A stretch of 40,966 bases of DNA from the NCBI RefSeq assembly GCF_000775615.1, contig NZ_AVPG01000026.1:1-40966 (forward strand), given 5' to 3'. Below, in pieces: positions 33,328 through 40,966 of the stretch. Source of the stretch: Pontibacillus litoralis JSM 072002. GTDB taxonomy: Bacteria > Bacillota > Bacilli > Bacillales > BH030062. The translations under genes were made by a program, and so were the position numbers. The notes under the pieces are model-generated. The model searched no databases. It was given only the letters and a program-made list of their open reading frames with translations, and was not told the DNA's origin. Within the stretch, counting starts at the first letter, position 1. Every line of letters starts with the position of its first letter.

Positions 33328-34725
33328 TTAAGTTAATGCGTGGCTATTACGATGACTTATGAGCGTTACGATCATTAAGACAAGTGTCGCAATCGGTACT
33401 GCAACAACAACACTATTAATCTCATAAGGTTTGCTAAGGATTACTTCCCAAATTAACGTTGAAGATACACCAGCCACCATAGAGTATATACCTGCTTTGG
33501 CGGTCACTCGCTTCGAGAAAAACACTGCCAATACAGCCGGCGTAACACCTGCTCCATACACAGTATAGGCATACATTTGCACACTTAATACCGTTGGAAA
33601 ATAGCTAATCAGTATAAATGACATTATACCTAATATAACAATAAAAGCTTTCGTTATGTTCAACTTTTCCTTATCTGATGCTTGAGGTTTTACATAGCTC
33701 GCGTATAAATCAAACGTTACATTGGTCGCGGCAGAAAGTAAAAATGAATTTCCTGTTGTAATAATAAAGGACGCAGCCGCTGCTAACAATATTCCTCCAA
33801 TTGCAATAGGCATTACCGTTGTCGTTGCCATTAGAGCCATGCCCGGATCAATATCGGGAAAAATGGAGCGCGAAGCAAAGGCAATAAACGTAATGGAAGG
33901 AGATATAACAAGCATGGCTATTAACCATCCAATTTGCGCTTTTTTCGATGATGCGTCATTCTTCGATGAGGCGATACGTTGATACATGTTCTGATCTCCT
34001 AATAATAGAAACAACGACGGCAGCAAATACCCCAATAATTGGATTGGCGTTAAACCACCTGTGAATGTCATATGTGAAGCGGGTACATTGGATACTATTT
34101 CCCCCCATCCTCCTGCAATGACCCACATCGTTGGTACGGTGATGATTAAGCCGCCTACCATGAGGAAACCACTTATCGCGTCTGTCTGCGAAACAGAACG
34201 TAATCCACCAATCATCGCTAAGAATATAATTAGAATCGCACCGATGAAAGTTCCCGTTTGCACAGACATGCCCGTTGTAATGTTCAGGATAAATCCGAAT
34301 CCTTTCATTTGATAGGATACAATCCCTACATAAGCAAGAATAATGATGATGCTAGCTACATTCCGTGCCGCTTTCCCGTATTTCTCTTCCAAAATTCCAG
34401 AAACCGTATACTTTCCAAACGCTCGTATTTTAGGTGCTATAATATATAATACAATGATTCCAACTAATGTCGGTAACATTAATAAAAGAGCTGGTATCAC
34501 ACCGTATTGAAACGCCATTGACGTTTCTCCTCCAGAAATACTACCACTACCAGTCCAAGTTGCTAATAACGTCCCCATCAAAACAAAAGGACCTAAGCTT
34601 TTACCAGCTAGAACAAAGTCTTCGCTATTGGATACTTTCTTAGACATAACCATTCCAATGATGACCATTATGATGGCATAAATCGCTATAAACCATAATA
34701 ATGTAGGTTCTTGTTGCAATTCCAT
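33328..34725 (-). CDS. Sodium:solute symporter (SSS family)
   Basis: 465 residues, twelve to thirteen membrane helices. SSS marks: the N-terminal SNSEDFVLAGKSLGPFVLMGTLLATWTGSGSISGGETSMAFQYG, the mid GGLRSVSQTDAISGFLMVGGLI, and the LLAAAASFIITTGNSFLLSAATNVTFDLY region around helix 8, where Na2-site Ser/Thr residues lie. The family takes up proline, pantothenate, nucleosides, sugars or acetate with Na+; the substrate here is unknown. ATG start 34723-34725; the ribosome site GGGGGTC is distant. It is the first gene of a two-gene unit with the Xaa-Pro peptidase. Confidence 0.9.
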   Translation of the reverse strand: MELQQEPTLLWFIAIYAIIMVIIGMVMSKKVSNSEDFVLAGKSLGPFVLMGTLLATWTGSGSISGGETSMAFQYGVIPALLLMLPTLVGIIVLYIIAPKIRAFGKYTVSGILEEKYGKAARNVASIIIILAYVGIVSYQMKGFGFILNITTGMSVQTGTFIGAILIIFLAMIGGLRSVSQTDAISGFLMVGGLIITVPTMWVIAGGWGEIVSNVPASHMTFTGGLTPIQLLGYLLPSLFLLLGDQNMYQRIASSKNDASSKKAQIGWLIAMLVISPSITFIAFASRSIFPDIDPGMALMATTTVMPIAIGGILLAAAASFIITTGNSFLLSAATNVTFDLYASYVKPQASDKEKLNITKAFIVILGIMSFILISYFPTVLSVQMYAYTVYGAGVTPAVLAVFFSKRVTAKAGIYSMVAGVSSTLIWEVILSKPYEINSVVVAVPIATLVLMIVTLISHRNSHALT

Positions 34726-35215
34726 TTGTTACTTGACCCCCATAATTGTATGAACTACTTCTTTGATGCTTTTATGTAACATAAGTTTCTAGTGAACTCT
34801 CACACAATATCTTAATACATTATTACCATTCTAACTTATTCCACCGAAAAGTGTAGTAAAAATTTTGATGTTTCATGAATTTTCCCCAAAACCCCTCCCC
34901 CTAATCCAAGTTCATTAAGTCGTAACCTTACGTTCCAATCAAACGGTATGAGTGTCTTGCGTTATAAACATGCTAACAATATTTAATACATTCGTTCACA
35001 TACTTTATTAAAATAGTCAATTATGAAATGTTATCAGTATCAATTTCCACGACAACCATTATTAGGAGGTAATATTACAAATAAGCTACAATGACGGGCA
35101 ACTCTTTTACATATGTAACATTTGTATCGTGTTTGACTTACAATTGTCATGCCTCGTTAATAGGAATACATACCTACTCTTGATATAATGTTGCCTTAGT
35201 CAGGAGGAATTACTT
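34726..35215. other. 490-base divergent intergenic region
   Basis: It holds the promoter regions of the SSS operon (left) and of the 3D-domain gene (right). TTACATATGTAA (35107-35118) is a perfect 12-base palindrome. AGGAGGTAATATTAC at about 35064 looks like a ribosome site, but the frame after it closes within a few codons. I see no gene, RNA or mobile element. Confidence 0.5.
35181..35189 (+). promoter_or_regulatory. Extended -10 promoter of the 3D-domain gene
   Basis: TGATATAAT is a TGnTATAAT extended -10 element, with no good -35. It sits 27 bp upstream of the ATG, which has AGGAGG in between. An alternative, TTGACT at 35133, has only a poor -10. Confidence 0.55.
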
Positions 35216-35734
35216 ATGAAAAAAGGCGTCATTTATATATTATTTGCTATTCTATTAAGTATCAGTATCGGAGCACAAATTAACACAATTTATGCGGACA
35301 CGAATGTAAAAGAAGCAATGAATATGAAAAAAAAGCAAACAGTGCTCGCTGTCAAAAAAGAAACACCTAAACTTACAAAGAATCAAGCTCGAGAAGTTCA
35401 TACAAACGCTCAAGCGATTGATTATAAACAACAACCAACTTCTACAAAGACGATGGTAATGGAAGCAACCGCTTATACTGCGAATTGCACCGGATGCAGT
35501 GGTATAACACGAACTGGTCAAAACTTAAAAGCAAATCCAAATCAAAAAGTAATTGCTGTCGATCCAACCATTATCCCACTTGGTTCGAAGGTTCACGTAG
35601 AAGGGTACGGGACTGCCATTGCTGGAGACACAGGCGGAGATATAAAAGGAAATCGTATTGATTTATTTATCCCAAACCGTCAAAATGCGCTTAAATACGG
35701 ACGACAACAAGTAACAATAGAAATCATAGAATAA
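35216..35734 (+). CDS. Secreted 3D-domain (YuiC/YocH-like) cell-wall protein
   Basis: 172 residues. A Sec signal (MKKGVIYILFAILLSISIGA) with a likely cleavage after about residue 27 (IYA-D) is followed by a Lys-rich linker and a C-terminal 3D domain (PF06725) from about residue 80. The catalytic-type MEATAYTANCTGCSG segment and the namesake AGDTGGDIKGNRIDLF motif are complete, which makes it an MltA-like double-psi beta barrel that may cleave peptidoglycan glycan strands. It lacks the LysM repeats of YocH, so cell-wall targeting must be by other means. Monocistronic; the start has AGGAGG, and the terminator follows at 35747. Confidence 0.88.
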   Translation: MKKGVIYILFAILLSISIGAQINTIYADTNVKEAMNMKKKQTVLAVKKETPKLTKNQAREVHTNAQAIDYKQQPTSTKTMVMEATAYTANCTGCSGITRTGQNLKANPNQKVIAVDPTIIPLGSKVHVEGYGTAIAGDTGGDIKGNRIDLFIPNRQNALKYGRQQVTIEIIE

Positions 35735-35746
35735 CATAAAAGGGCG

Positions 35747-35779
35747 AAAAGGGTACTCTTCACATGGCAGTACCCTTTT
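35747..35779 (+). terminator. Terminator of the 3D-domain gene
   Basis: A perfect 11-bp stem, AAAAGGGTACT / AGTACCCTTTT, with an 11-base loop and a trailing T-run. Confidence 0.9.
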
Positions 35780-35916
35780 TTCTTTAACTCTTTAGCCGCT
35801 TAATTCATTATTGGCTTATCACAGTTCATTGCAAAGTATCGAACCTCATTTTACAATATTCACAAAGGTCTAAATATTCTTACCTATATTATGAAATGAG
35901 TAAAGGGGGTTAAAAA

Positions 35917-37419
35917 ATGGTGACATTAACAGGGGAGCACCTTACTATCCATAAAATCAAACAAATTTGTTACGATAATCAACCTGTTGAAATAAGTGAC
36001 TATGTACGAGAACGCATCCAAAATAGTCGCCAGGCAGTAGAGTCTATCGTTAGAAATGGAAGAACCATATATGGTATTAATACCGGGTTCGGTAAATTTG
36101 GTGATGTAAAAATTGCCGAAGAAGACGTCAACACGTTACAACTGCACTTAATACGCTCACATGCTTGCGGTGTAGGGGATGCCTTTGATCCTGTCGTTGT
36201 GAAAGCAATGATGGTATTACGTCTGAACGCATTAATAAAAGGATACTCTGGCATTCGTGTAAACATAGCTGAACAACTAGTGACATTGATTAATCGAAAC
36301 ATTATTCCAATCATTCCTCAACAAGGGTCATTAGGCGCTTCAGGCGATTTAGCACCTCTATCCCATCTCGCTTTAGTGCTCATCGGTGAAGGAAACGTGT
36401 ATTACCATAACAAACCGCACCCTACTGAAGAAATATTTCATTTAGAGAAGATAAAGCCAGTCCAATTACAAGCTAAAGAAGGTTTAGCGCTTATTAATGG
36501 TACGCAAGCGATGACAGCACAAGGGATCATCAACTATATAGAAGCGGAACAGTTAAGCTATCAAGCAGAATGGATGGCAGCGCTGTCGATAGAAGGTTTA
36601 CAAGGGATTATAGACGCATTCCACCCAGCCATTCACGAAGTAAGAGGTTATGTGCAGCAATGCAATGTTGCTGCTCGCGTGAAGCACCTTTTACAAGATA
36701 GTCAATTAACAACACACCAAGGAGAAAAGCGCGTCCAAGATGCTTATTCCATTCGATGCATTCCGCAAGTTCACGGTGCAACATGGCAGACTCTTGACTA
36801 TGTGAAAGAAAAACTAGAAATTGAAGCGAATGCTGCAACAGATAACCCGTTAATTTTTGATGAGGGAAAGACTATCATTTCAGGCGGAAACTTTCACGGA
36901 CAACCGATTGCGTTGGCGATGGACTTTATGAAAATAGCTGTTGCAGAGTTAGCTAACATATCAGAACGAAGAATTGAACGACTCGTCAACCCACAACTTA
37001 ACGACCTTCCACCATTCTTAAGTGCGAAACCTGGATTACAATCTGGAGCAATGATCATGCAATACACAGCCGCTTCTCTAGTTTCAGAAAACAAATCACT
37101 CGCCCACCCAGCTAGCATTGATTCCATTCCTTCCTCAGCAAATCAGGAAGACCATGTCAGCATGGGTACGATTGGCGCAAGAGTTGCTTATACAATTATT
37201 CAAAATGTTCGACGCGTTCTTGCTATTGAACTTATTTGTGCCATGCAAGCTACAGAATACCGTGGTACGAATAAAATGAGCACGAAAACAAAAAAATTAT
37301 ATGAACAAGGAAGAGCAATTGTTCCTTCAATTATGGAGGATCGCATTTTTTCCAATGATATAGAAAAGCTAACCGATTGGTTGGAGGGCGGAAATTTTAA
37401 TTGGGATAGCTGTTCCTAG
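35917..37419 (+). CDS. hutH: Histidine ammonia-lyase
   Basis: 500 residues. HutH deaminates histidine to urocanate, the first step of histidine breakdown. The Ala-Ser-Gly triad that cyclises to the MIO group is A141-S142-G143 in [17 protein letters not shown]. The Tyr of IYGINTGFG (Y52), H82 in IRSHACGVG and the NPLIF segment are the other active-site pieces. It starts at ATG 35917 after AAAGGGGG. In B. subtilis it belongs to hutPHUIGM; here the next gene is a convergent carrier and none of hutP, hutU, hutI or hutG is present, so the rest of the pathway must lie elsewhere or be missing. Length is normal, so the gene looks intact. Confidence 0.95.
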   Translation: MVTLTGEHLTIHKIKQICYDNQPVEISDYVRERIQNSRQAVESIVRNGRTIYGINTGFGKFGDVKIAEEDVNTLQLHLIRSHACGVGDAFDPVVVKAMMVLRLNALIKGYSGIRVNIAEQLVTLINRNIIPIIPQQGSLGASGDLAPLSHLALVLIGEGNVYYHNKPHPTEEIFHLEKIKPVQLQAKEGLALINGTQAMTAQGIINYIEAEQLSYQAEWMAALSIEGLQGIIDAFHPAIHEVRGYVQQCNVAARVKHLLQDSQLTTHQGEKRVQDAYSIRCIPQVHGATWQTLDYVKEKLEIEANAATDNPLIFDEGKTIISGGNFHGQPIALAMDFMKIAVAELANISERRIERLVNPQLNDLPPFLSAKPGLQSGAMIMQYTAASLVSENKSLAHPASIDSIPSSANQEDHVSMGTIGARVAYTIIQNVRRVLAIELICAMQATEYRGTNKMSTKTKKLYEQGRAIVPSIMEDRIFSNDIEKLTDWLEGGNFNWDSCS

Positions 37420-37434
37420 TATTTAAGTCAGAAA

Positions 37435-37467
37435 GAAAGGCACGGAAATAAACGTTCCATGCCTTTC
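37435..37467. terminator. Bidirectional terminator between hutH and the DASS carrier
   Basis: GAAAGGCACGGAA pairs with TTCCATGCCTTTC (one mismatch), with a 7-base loop. It lies between two convergent genes, five bases from the carrier stop. Confidence 0.8.
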
Positions 37468-37471
37468 TCCT

Positions 37472-38977
37472 TTATTGAAATATAGGTGGGAACGAATGTA
37501 AATTTATGTCCCACGCAATTGGCAAGTAGACGTAAATCGCAATTGATATCATTAGAATGGCTAGTATATTAAGCCAGACGCCTGCTTTTGCCATGTCTGA
37601 TATTCGTAAGTATCCTGAACTAAATACGACAGCATTTGGTGGTGTTGCAACCGGTAACATAAAGGCACATGACGCAGCGACACCAGCTCCTATCATAAGG
37701 CTGTAGGGATGTATATCCATTGCTAAAGCGAGGGCAGCCATAATAGGAAACATCATTGATGCAGTAGCAGTATTAGATGTAATTTCCGTTAAAAAAATCA
37801 CTAACGTAATAACAGCGATTAGTATGATAAAGAAATGCACTCCTTCTAACACAGTTAACTGATTTCCTATCCAATCGGTTAAACCTGATTGTTTAAACCC
37901 TGATGCAATAGCAAGTCCACCTCCAAACAATAGCAATATTCCCCAAGGCAACGTCTTAGCTGTTTCCCAATTCATTAAATACTCTCCCTTATGGTTTTTA
38001 GAAGGGATCATAAACAGTACTACGGAAGCTACTATCGCAATCATAGCATCACCGATTTGCATTTGTGGGAATAACCGCTCTAACACAAATGGACGACTAA
38101 TCCATGTAATCGCTGTCATAACAAAGATAATGAATACCGTTTTCTCTTCCATAGACATTGTACCTAATTGCTTACGTTGTTGACGAATGACTTCTTTTCC
38201 ACCGGGGAAACGCTTTCTTTCCATTGGATAAGCAAACTTCACTAAGTATAACCATGCAATACCTAACATAATGATTGCAAAGGGAATACCGAATACCATC
38301 CATTTAGCAAAGGAAATTTCCACCCCATAGATTTCTTTTACAGCGCCAGCGAAAAACGTATTGGGTGGCGTTCCGATTAATGTTCCAATCCCACCAATTG
38401 AGGCTGAATAGGCAATACCTAGCATTAACGCTTTTCCAAAAGAGGAGTTCCCATATGTAATATTATGCTCACTTCCCTCTTTTAACGCACTTTGCATTTG
38501 ATAAATAATAGCTAACCCAATTGGAACCATCATCATAGCCGTAGCCGTGTTGGAGATCCACATCGAAAGAAAACCAGTCGCAACCATAAACCCTAAAATA
38601 ATTTTCTCTGTGCTCGTTCCAATCATACTAATCGTCACTAACGCAATCCGCTTATGTAAATTCCAACGTTCTAATGATAACGCAATAATAAAACCGCCAA
38701 GAAATAAGAAAATCGTGTCGCTACCGTAGGATGCAGTCGTTTCTTCTAATGCTAGTCCACCAGTTAGCGGAAATAACACGATAGGTAAAAGCGATGTCGC
38801 TGCAATTGGGATAGCCTCTGTTATCCACCAAGTAGCTATCCATAATGTAGAAGCAAGCACCGCCCTTCCCTGAAAAGCTAAAGACTCTGGTTGAAAGAAT
38901 AACAAGGTCAACATAAATAAAACTGGCCCTAAAACTAGACCAATTCGACCTTTCTTATTTATCTCTTTCTCTATCAT
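37472..38977 (-). CDS. DASS/SLC13-family Na+:dicarboxylate (or sulfate) carrier
   Basis: 501 residues, eleven to twelve membrane helices. Both Ser-Asn-Thr motifs that bind substrate and Na+ in VcINDY are present: WISNTATAMMM in the first half and EITSNTATASMMFP in the second, with the GIAYSASIGGIGTLIGTPPN block and the late AASCAFMLPVATPPNAVVFSSG. Likely substrates are succinate, fumarate, malate or related acids, as in S. aureus SdcS. I start it at ATG 38975-38977 (MIEKEINKKG) after AAGGGGTGGG; an upstream start adds 18 unlikely residues. It is convergent with hutH and monocistronic. Confidence 0.92.
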   Translation of the reverse strand: MIEKEINKKGRIGLVLGPVLFMLTLLFFQPESLAFQGRAVLASTLWIATWWITEAIPIAATSLLPIVLFPLTGGLALEETTASYGSDTIFLFLGGFIIALSLERWNLHKRIALVTISMIGTSTEKIILGFMVATGFLSMWISNTATAMMMVPIGLAIIYQMQSALKEGSEHNITYGNSSFGKALMLGIAYSASIGGIGTLIGTPPNTFFAGAVKEIYGVEISFAKWMVFGIPFAIIMLGIAWLYLVKFAYPMERKRFPGGKEVIRQQRKQLGTMSMEEKTVFIIFVMTAITWISRPFVLERLFPQMQIGDAMIAIVASVVLFMIPSKNHKGEYLMNWETAKTLPWGILLLFGGGLAIASGFKQSGLTDWIGNQLTVLEGVHFFIILIAVITLVIFLTEITSNTATASMMFPIMAALALAMDIHPYSLMIGAGVAASCAFMLPVATPPNAVVFSSGYLRISDMAKAGVWLNILAILMISIAIYVYLPIAWDINLHSFPPIFQ

Positions 38978-39125
38978 TTGTAAATCCCACCCCTTAATTA
39001 AAAATACACAAAGCAATCCACTATATACCAATTATACATGATGATTATATGATTATCTATATCAGAATACAAGGTTATAAAATTTTGAATATGCTGACTA
39101 AGAAATTACAACTCCCCTATGTACC

Positions 39126-39160
39126 CCTCGCGCGCGCTCAGTCTCGCGAGGATCATGATC
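39126..39160. other. GC-rich hairpin and palindrome in an AT-rich gap
   Basis: CCTCGCG (39126-39132) pairs with CGCGAGG (39145-39151) around a CG-rich loop (CGCGCTCAGTCT), followed at once by the perfect palindrome GATCATGATC (39151-39160). No T-run follows on either strand. It sits between the DUF11 gene stop and the start of the carrier gene, so it may be a 3'-end structure of the DUF11 mRNA. Confidence 0.55.
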
Positions 39161-39221
39161 ACGTTAGTATTATGCCTACCTCTGATGAATAAATGTTTCA
39201 CTTTAAGTTTCAAGAATCATT

Positions 39222-40727
39222 TCAACAATCTTTCGGACGGCAATCATTACAATTCTTACAAATATTCGTAATAACCTTATTGCTCGTCGTCACTTTTCCT
39301 GGGCAACCCTCATATTCGATTTCTGCTTCATCTGTTACAAAGCACGGTGGTTGTTTCGCCCTGACCAGCACCGAAAAGCTAATCGTTCTCGTCTGCCCAA
39401 TTGCTAAAGTACCTATATTAATACCAGCAGCTGGATTGGATCCTGGAAGCTGAATCCCATCCACAATGACACTATTATCGATAAAGTCTACACCGCTCGG
39501 AATAACGTCCGTAAAGATAACATTATCCGCATCAGATAAACCTGTATTCGTTACTGTAATCGTATACGTTAATACATCTCCAGGACAAGCAAGTAACGGA
39601 TTGACACTTTTCAACACTTCAAATACTGGATCCCCTTCATCGATTTGTATGCCAAGTGCGTTCGGCATATAAGCATCCCCAATGGAAGTAAAACGAAATA
39701 CAGCAGACATTTGATTGTTTACTAGATTAGCTGATGCATCGACATTAGTAATATCCCACCCTTGACGTCCAGCAACGATGTTCGTTCCGGGAGCCCCATT
39801 AATTTGATTTCTTGATCCATAAGTACCTGACGTGTCCAGATTGCCGGTATCATCATTAATTTGTGATGCAAAGAAATTCGTACTGAAATTGTTAGGGCCT
39901 GATAAATTAAAAGCTGGATTGGCAACATCCGCTGCAGTAGGAGCAAAGCGAGCCTGGTCTCCAGTAATAGCAGCATCTCCTTCACCAGCACTAAGTAGCA
40001 CTCTCCCATTTACAGGTCCTGCTGCCGGTGTTGAGAATCCACTTACAGGAACGTCAACAATTGAATTTCCTGTACTAACTATGCCATTGGCACCAACGAA
40101 TAACGTCATATTACGAAGTGGTAAGGCAATATTTCGATACACTACCGCTAACGTCCAACCAGCATGATTTGTTGCAAACATCGAAGCATTCAATGGATCA
40201 ACAAGCCCAGGCACTCCGCCAGTTGAATATTGACCAGCCCCTTCTCCTATAACAATGTTTGTCACATCAGCCGAGCGCATATAAAAACTAATATCATTAC
40301 CAGATACAACTATTGTACCAGTGTTAGCTGTAACTGGATCTGGTGCTACGATACGAGGTGCTCCACTAGGACCTGTAAATGTTACAGAATTATTAATGCT
40401 TCCAATAATATTTTGGTCTCGTGATTCATAATTTCCTCCCCATATTAACTCTGCATAAAGAACCGTGCTACCAGCCGGAATATTGAGAAGTGCTGCCGAG
40501 CTATTTTGATTAAAATTTAATGTTGTCGTTGCTCCTGGTGTTAAGGGACCTGGGTCAATAGGAAAGGCATCAACAGGTGGTAGCGCTGCATTTAAGGTAG
40601 TAAAAGCACCAATTGCACCATTAGTTCCTGCATTATTTGTATTCGTTTCTTTACTAAGTCCTAAAGTGTTTCCTGTAAAAGTCATGGCACCACATGTAAC
40701 AGTATTAAAACGATTAATAAAGGGCAC
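39222..40727 (-). CDS. DUF11-domain surface protein with Cys-rich tail
   Basis: 501 residues. The N-terminus (MPFINRFNTVTCGAMTFTGN, then TLGLSKETNTNNAG) has no signal peptide and is the type I recall from large DUF11 proteins of the Bacillus cereus group. Residues 50-360 form a beta-rich, Asn/Gly/Thr-rich region (AGSTVLYAELIWGGNYES, HAGWTLAVVYRN, SAGEGDAAITGDQ). Residues 365-470 form one DUF11 repeat (VLKSVNPLLACPGDVLTYTI, then TVTNTGLSDADNVIFTDVIPSGVDF). It ends in a Cys-rich tail (CKNCNDCRPKDC) that could cross-link. No LPXTG anchor is present. A spore-coat or exosporium layer would fit a signal-less, disulfide-capable protein; that is inference. The start is GTG 40725-40727, with AGGAGG at 9 bases; the nearby ATG is out of frame. 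Confidence 0.8.
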   Translation of the reverse strand: MPFINRFNTVTCGAMTFTGNTLGLSKETNTNNAGTNGAIGAFTTLNAALPPVDAFPIDPGPLTPGATTTLNFNQNSSAALLNIPAGSTVLYAELIWGGNYESRDQNIIGSINNSVTFTGPSGAPRIVAPDPVTANTGTIVVSGNDISFYMRSADVTNIVIGEGAGQYSTGGVPGLVDPLNASMFATNHAGWTLAVVYRNIALPLRNMTLFVGANGIVSTGNSIVDVPVSGFSTPAAGPVNGRVLLSAGEGDAAITGDQARFAPTAADVANPAFNLSGPNNFSTNFFASQINDDTGNLDTSGTYGSRNQINGAPGTNIVAGRQGWDITNVDASANLVNNQMSAVFRFTSIGDAYMPNALGIQIDEGDPVFEVLKSVNPLLACPGDVLTYTITVTNTGLSDADNVIFTDVIPSGVDFIDNSVIVDGIQLPGSNPAAGINIGTLAIGQTRTISFSVLVRAKQPPCFVTDEAEIEYEGCPGKVTTSNKVITNICKNCNDCRPKDC

Positions 40728-40830
40728 TTCATTAAACCTCCTTTCTCTTACAAAAGAATGGCTTTATCATTCAATTCCAAGACTTAGATAGTAGAATAAC
40801 TAACCAATATACTTTTTCACTTTCTATATA

Positions 40831-40852
40831 ATCATATGGTGACTTATATGAT
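40831..40852. promoter_or_regulatory. Palindrome upstream of the DUF11 gene
   Basis: ATCATAT (40831-40837) recurs inverted as ATATGAT (40846-40852), about 104-125 bp upstream of the GTG start. A regulator site is possible; no known consensus fits well. The remaining sequence to 40966 shows no gene on either strand. Confidence 0.35.
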
Positions 40853-40966
40853 TTAGTGTTGGTTGTACGCCCTATTTAGCCATATCTAAATGAAAGAGGT
40901 AGAATTTCAGTAAACCCCCAATGAGATTTTAATCACATTCACAACATACAATAGTTATGACTTGAT

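Noticed and set aside
35100-35160. WalR (YycF) box before the 3D-domain gene, as known for yocH
   Set aside because: TGTAAC and TGTATC half-sites occur but are three bases apart instead of the five required, on both strands.
1-40966. CRISPR array, tRNA/rRNA genes, prophage or insertion sequence
   Set aside because: No regularly spaced repeats, no tRNA-like cloverleaf or rRNA sequence, and no transposase, integrase or phage structural gene was found.

Overview
The window comes from a low-GC, endospore-forming Gram-positive rod of the Bacillaceae. The evidence is a GerA/GerB/GerC spore-germination receptor set, a Spo0M homologue, strong Bacillus-type Shine-Dalgarno sequences with frequent GTG/TTG starts, and T-tailed intrinsic terminators at most operon ends. 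Two divergent NhaC-family antiporters and several Na+-coupled carrier families (SSS, DASS/SLC13) would suit a salt- or alkali-tolerant relative of the Oceanobacillus/Virgibacillus group, but the sequence does not fix the genus. There are no rRNA or tRNA genes, no CRISPR array, no transposase and no prophage. This is mostly ordinary chromosome.

Layout. 1-738: decayed region with a 32-codon membrane-peptide ORF and the headless 3' end of a broken gene. 739-4556: TatD-family hydrolase, DUF4870 membrane protein, EamA exporter, AAC(6')-like acetyltransferase and, divergent from it, a TipAS/MerR drug-sensing regulator with a textbook 19-bp-spacer promoter. 4577-8812: formate dehydrogenase operon (fdhD-fdhF-DUF1641). 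8882-11464: alpha/beta hydrolase, zinc-binding lipoprotein ZnuA/AdcA under two Zur boxes, and Zur itself. 11714-14680: small proteins and the molybdate transporter parts ModA-ModB (no ModC), which probably supply molybdenum to the formate dehydrogenase. 14863-19112: germination receptor cluster, split so that the GerB gene converges on GerA-GerC-small membrane subunit. 19250-24304: Spo0M, then a large hybrid histidine kinase followed by a LytTR response regulator. 24468-26254: TPP-riboswitch-controlled thiT and panE. 26459-31221: chemotaxis receptor and the divergent NhaC-family pair, bracketed by two inverted copies of a palindromic GGCTGGGAC element. 31446-34725: nitroreductase and an SSS-carrier/Xaa-Pro-peptidase operon. 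35216-40727: 3D-domain secreted protein, a lone hutH, a DASS dicarboxylate carrier, and a signal-less DUF11 protein of the kind found in the Bacillus cereus group.

The clearest functional links are: Mo uptake with the Mo-dependent formate dehydrogenase; Zur with its target znuA promoter; thiamine uptake with its riboswitch; and the drug-sensing regulator with its divergent acetyltransferase. I found no convincing previously undescribed multi-gene system. The best leads are the split four-gene germination receptor, the hybrid-kinase/LytTR pair, the repeat element flanking the antiporter genes, the Cys-Gln active site of the formate dehydrogenase, and several unannotated small ORFs.
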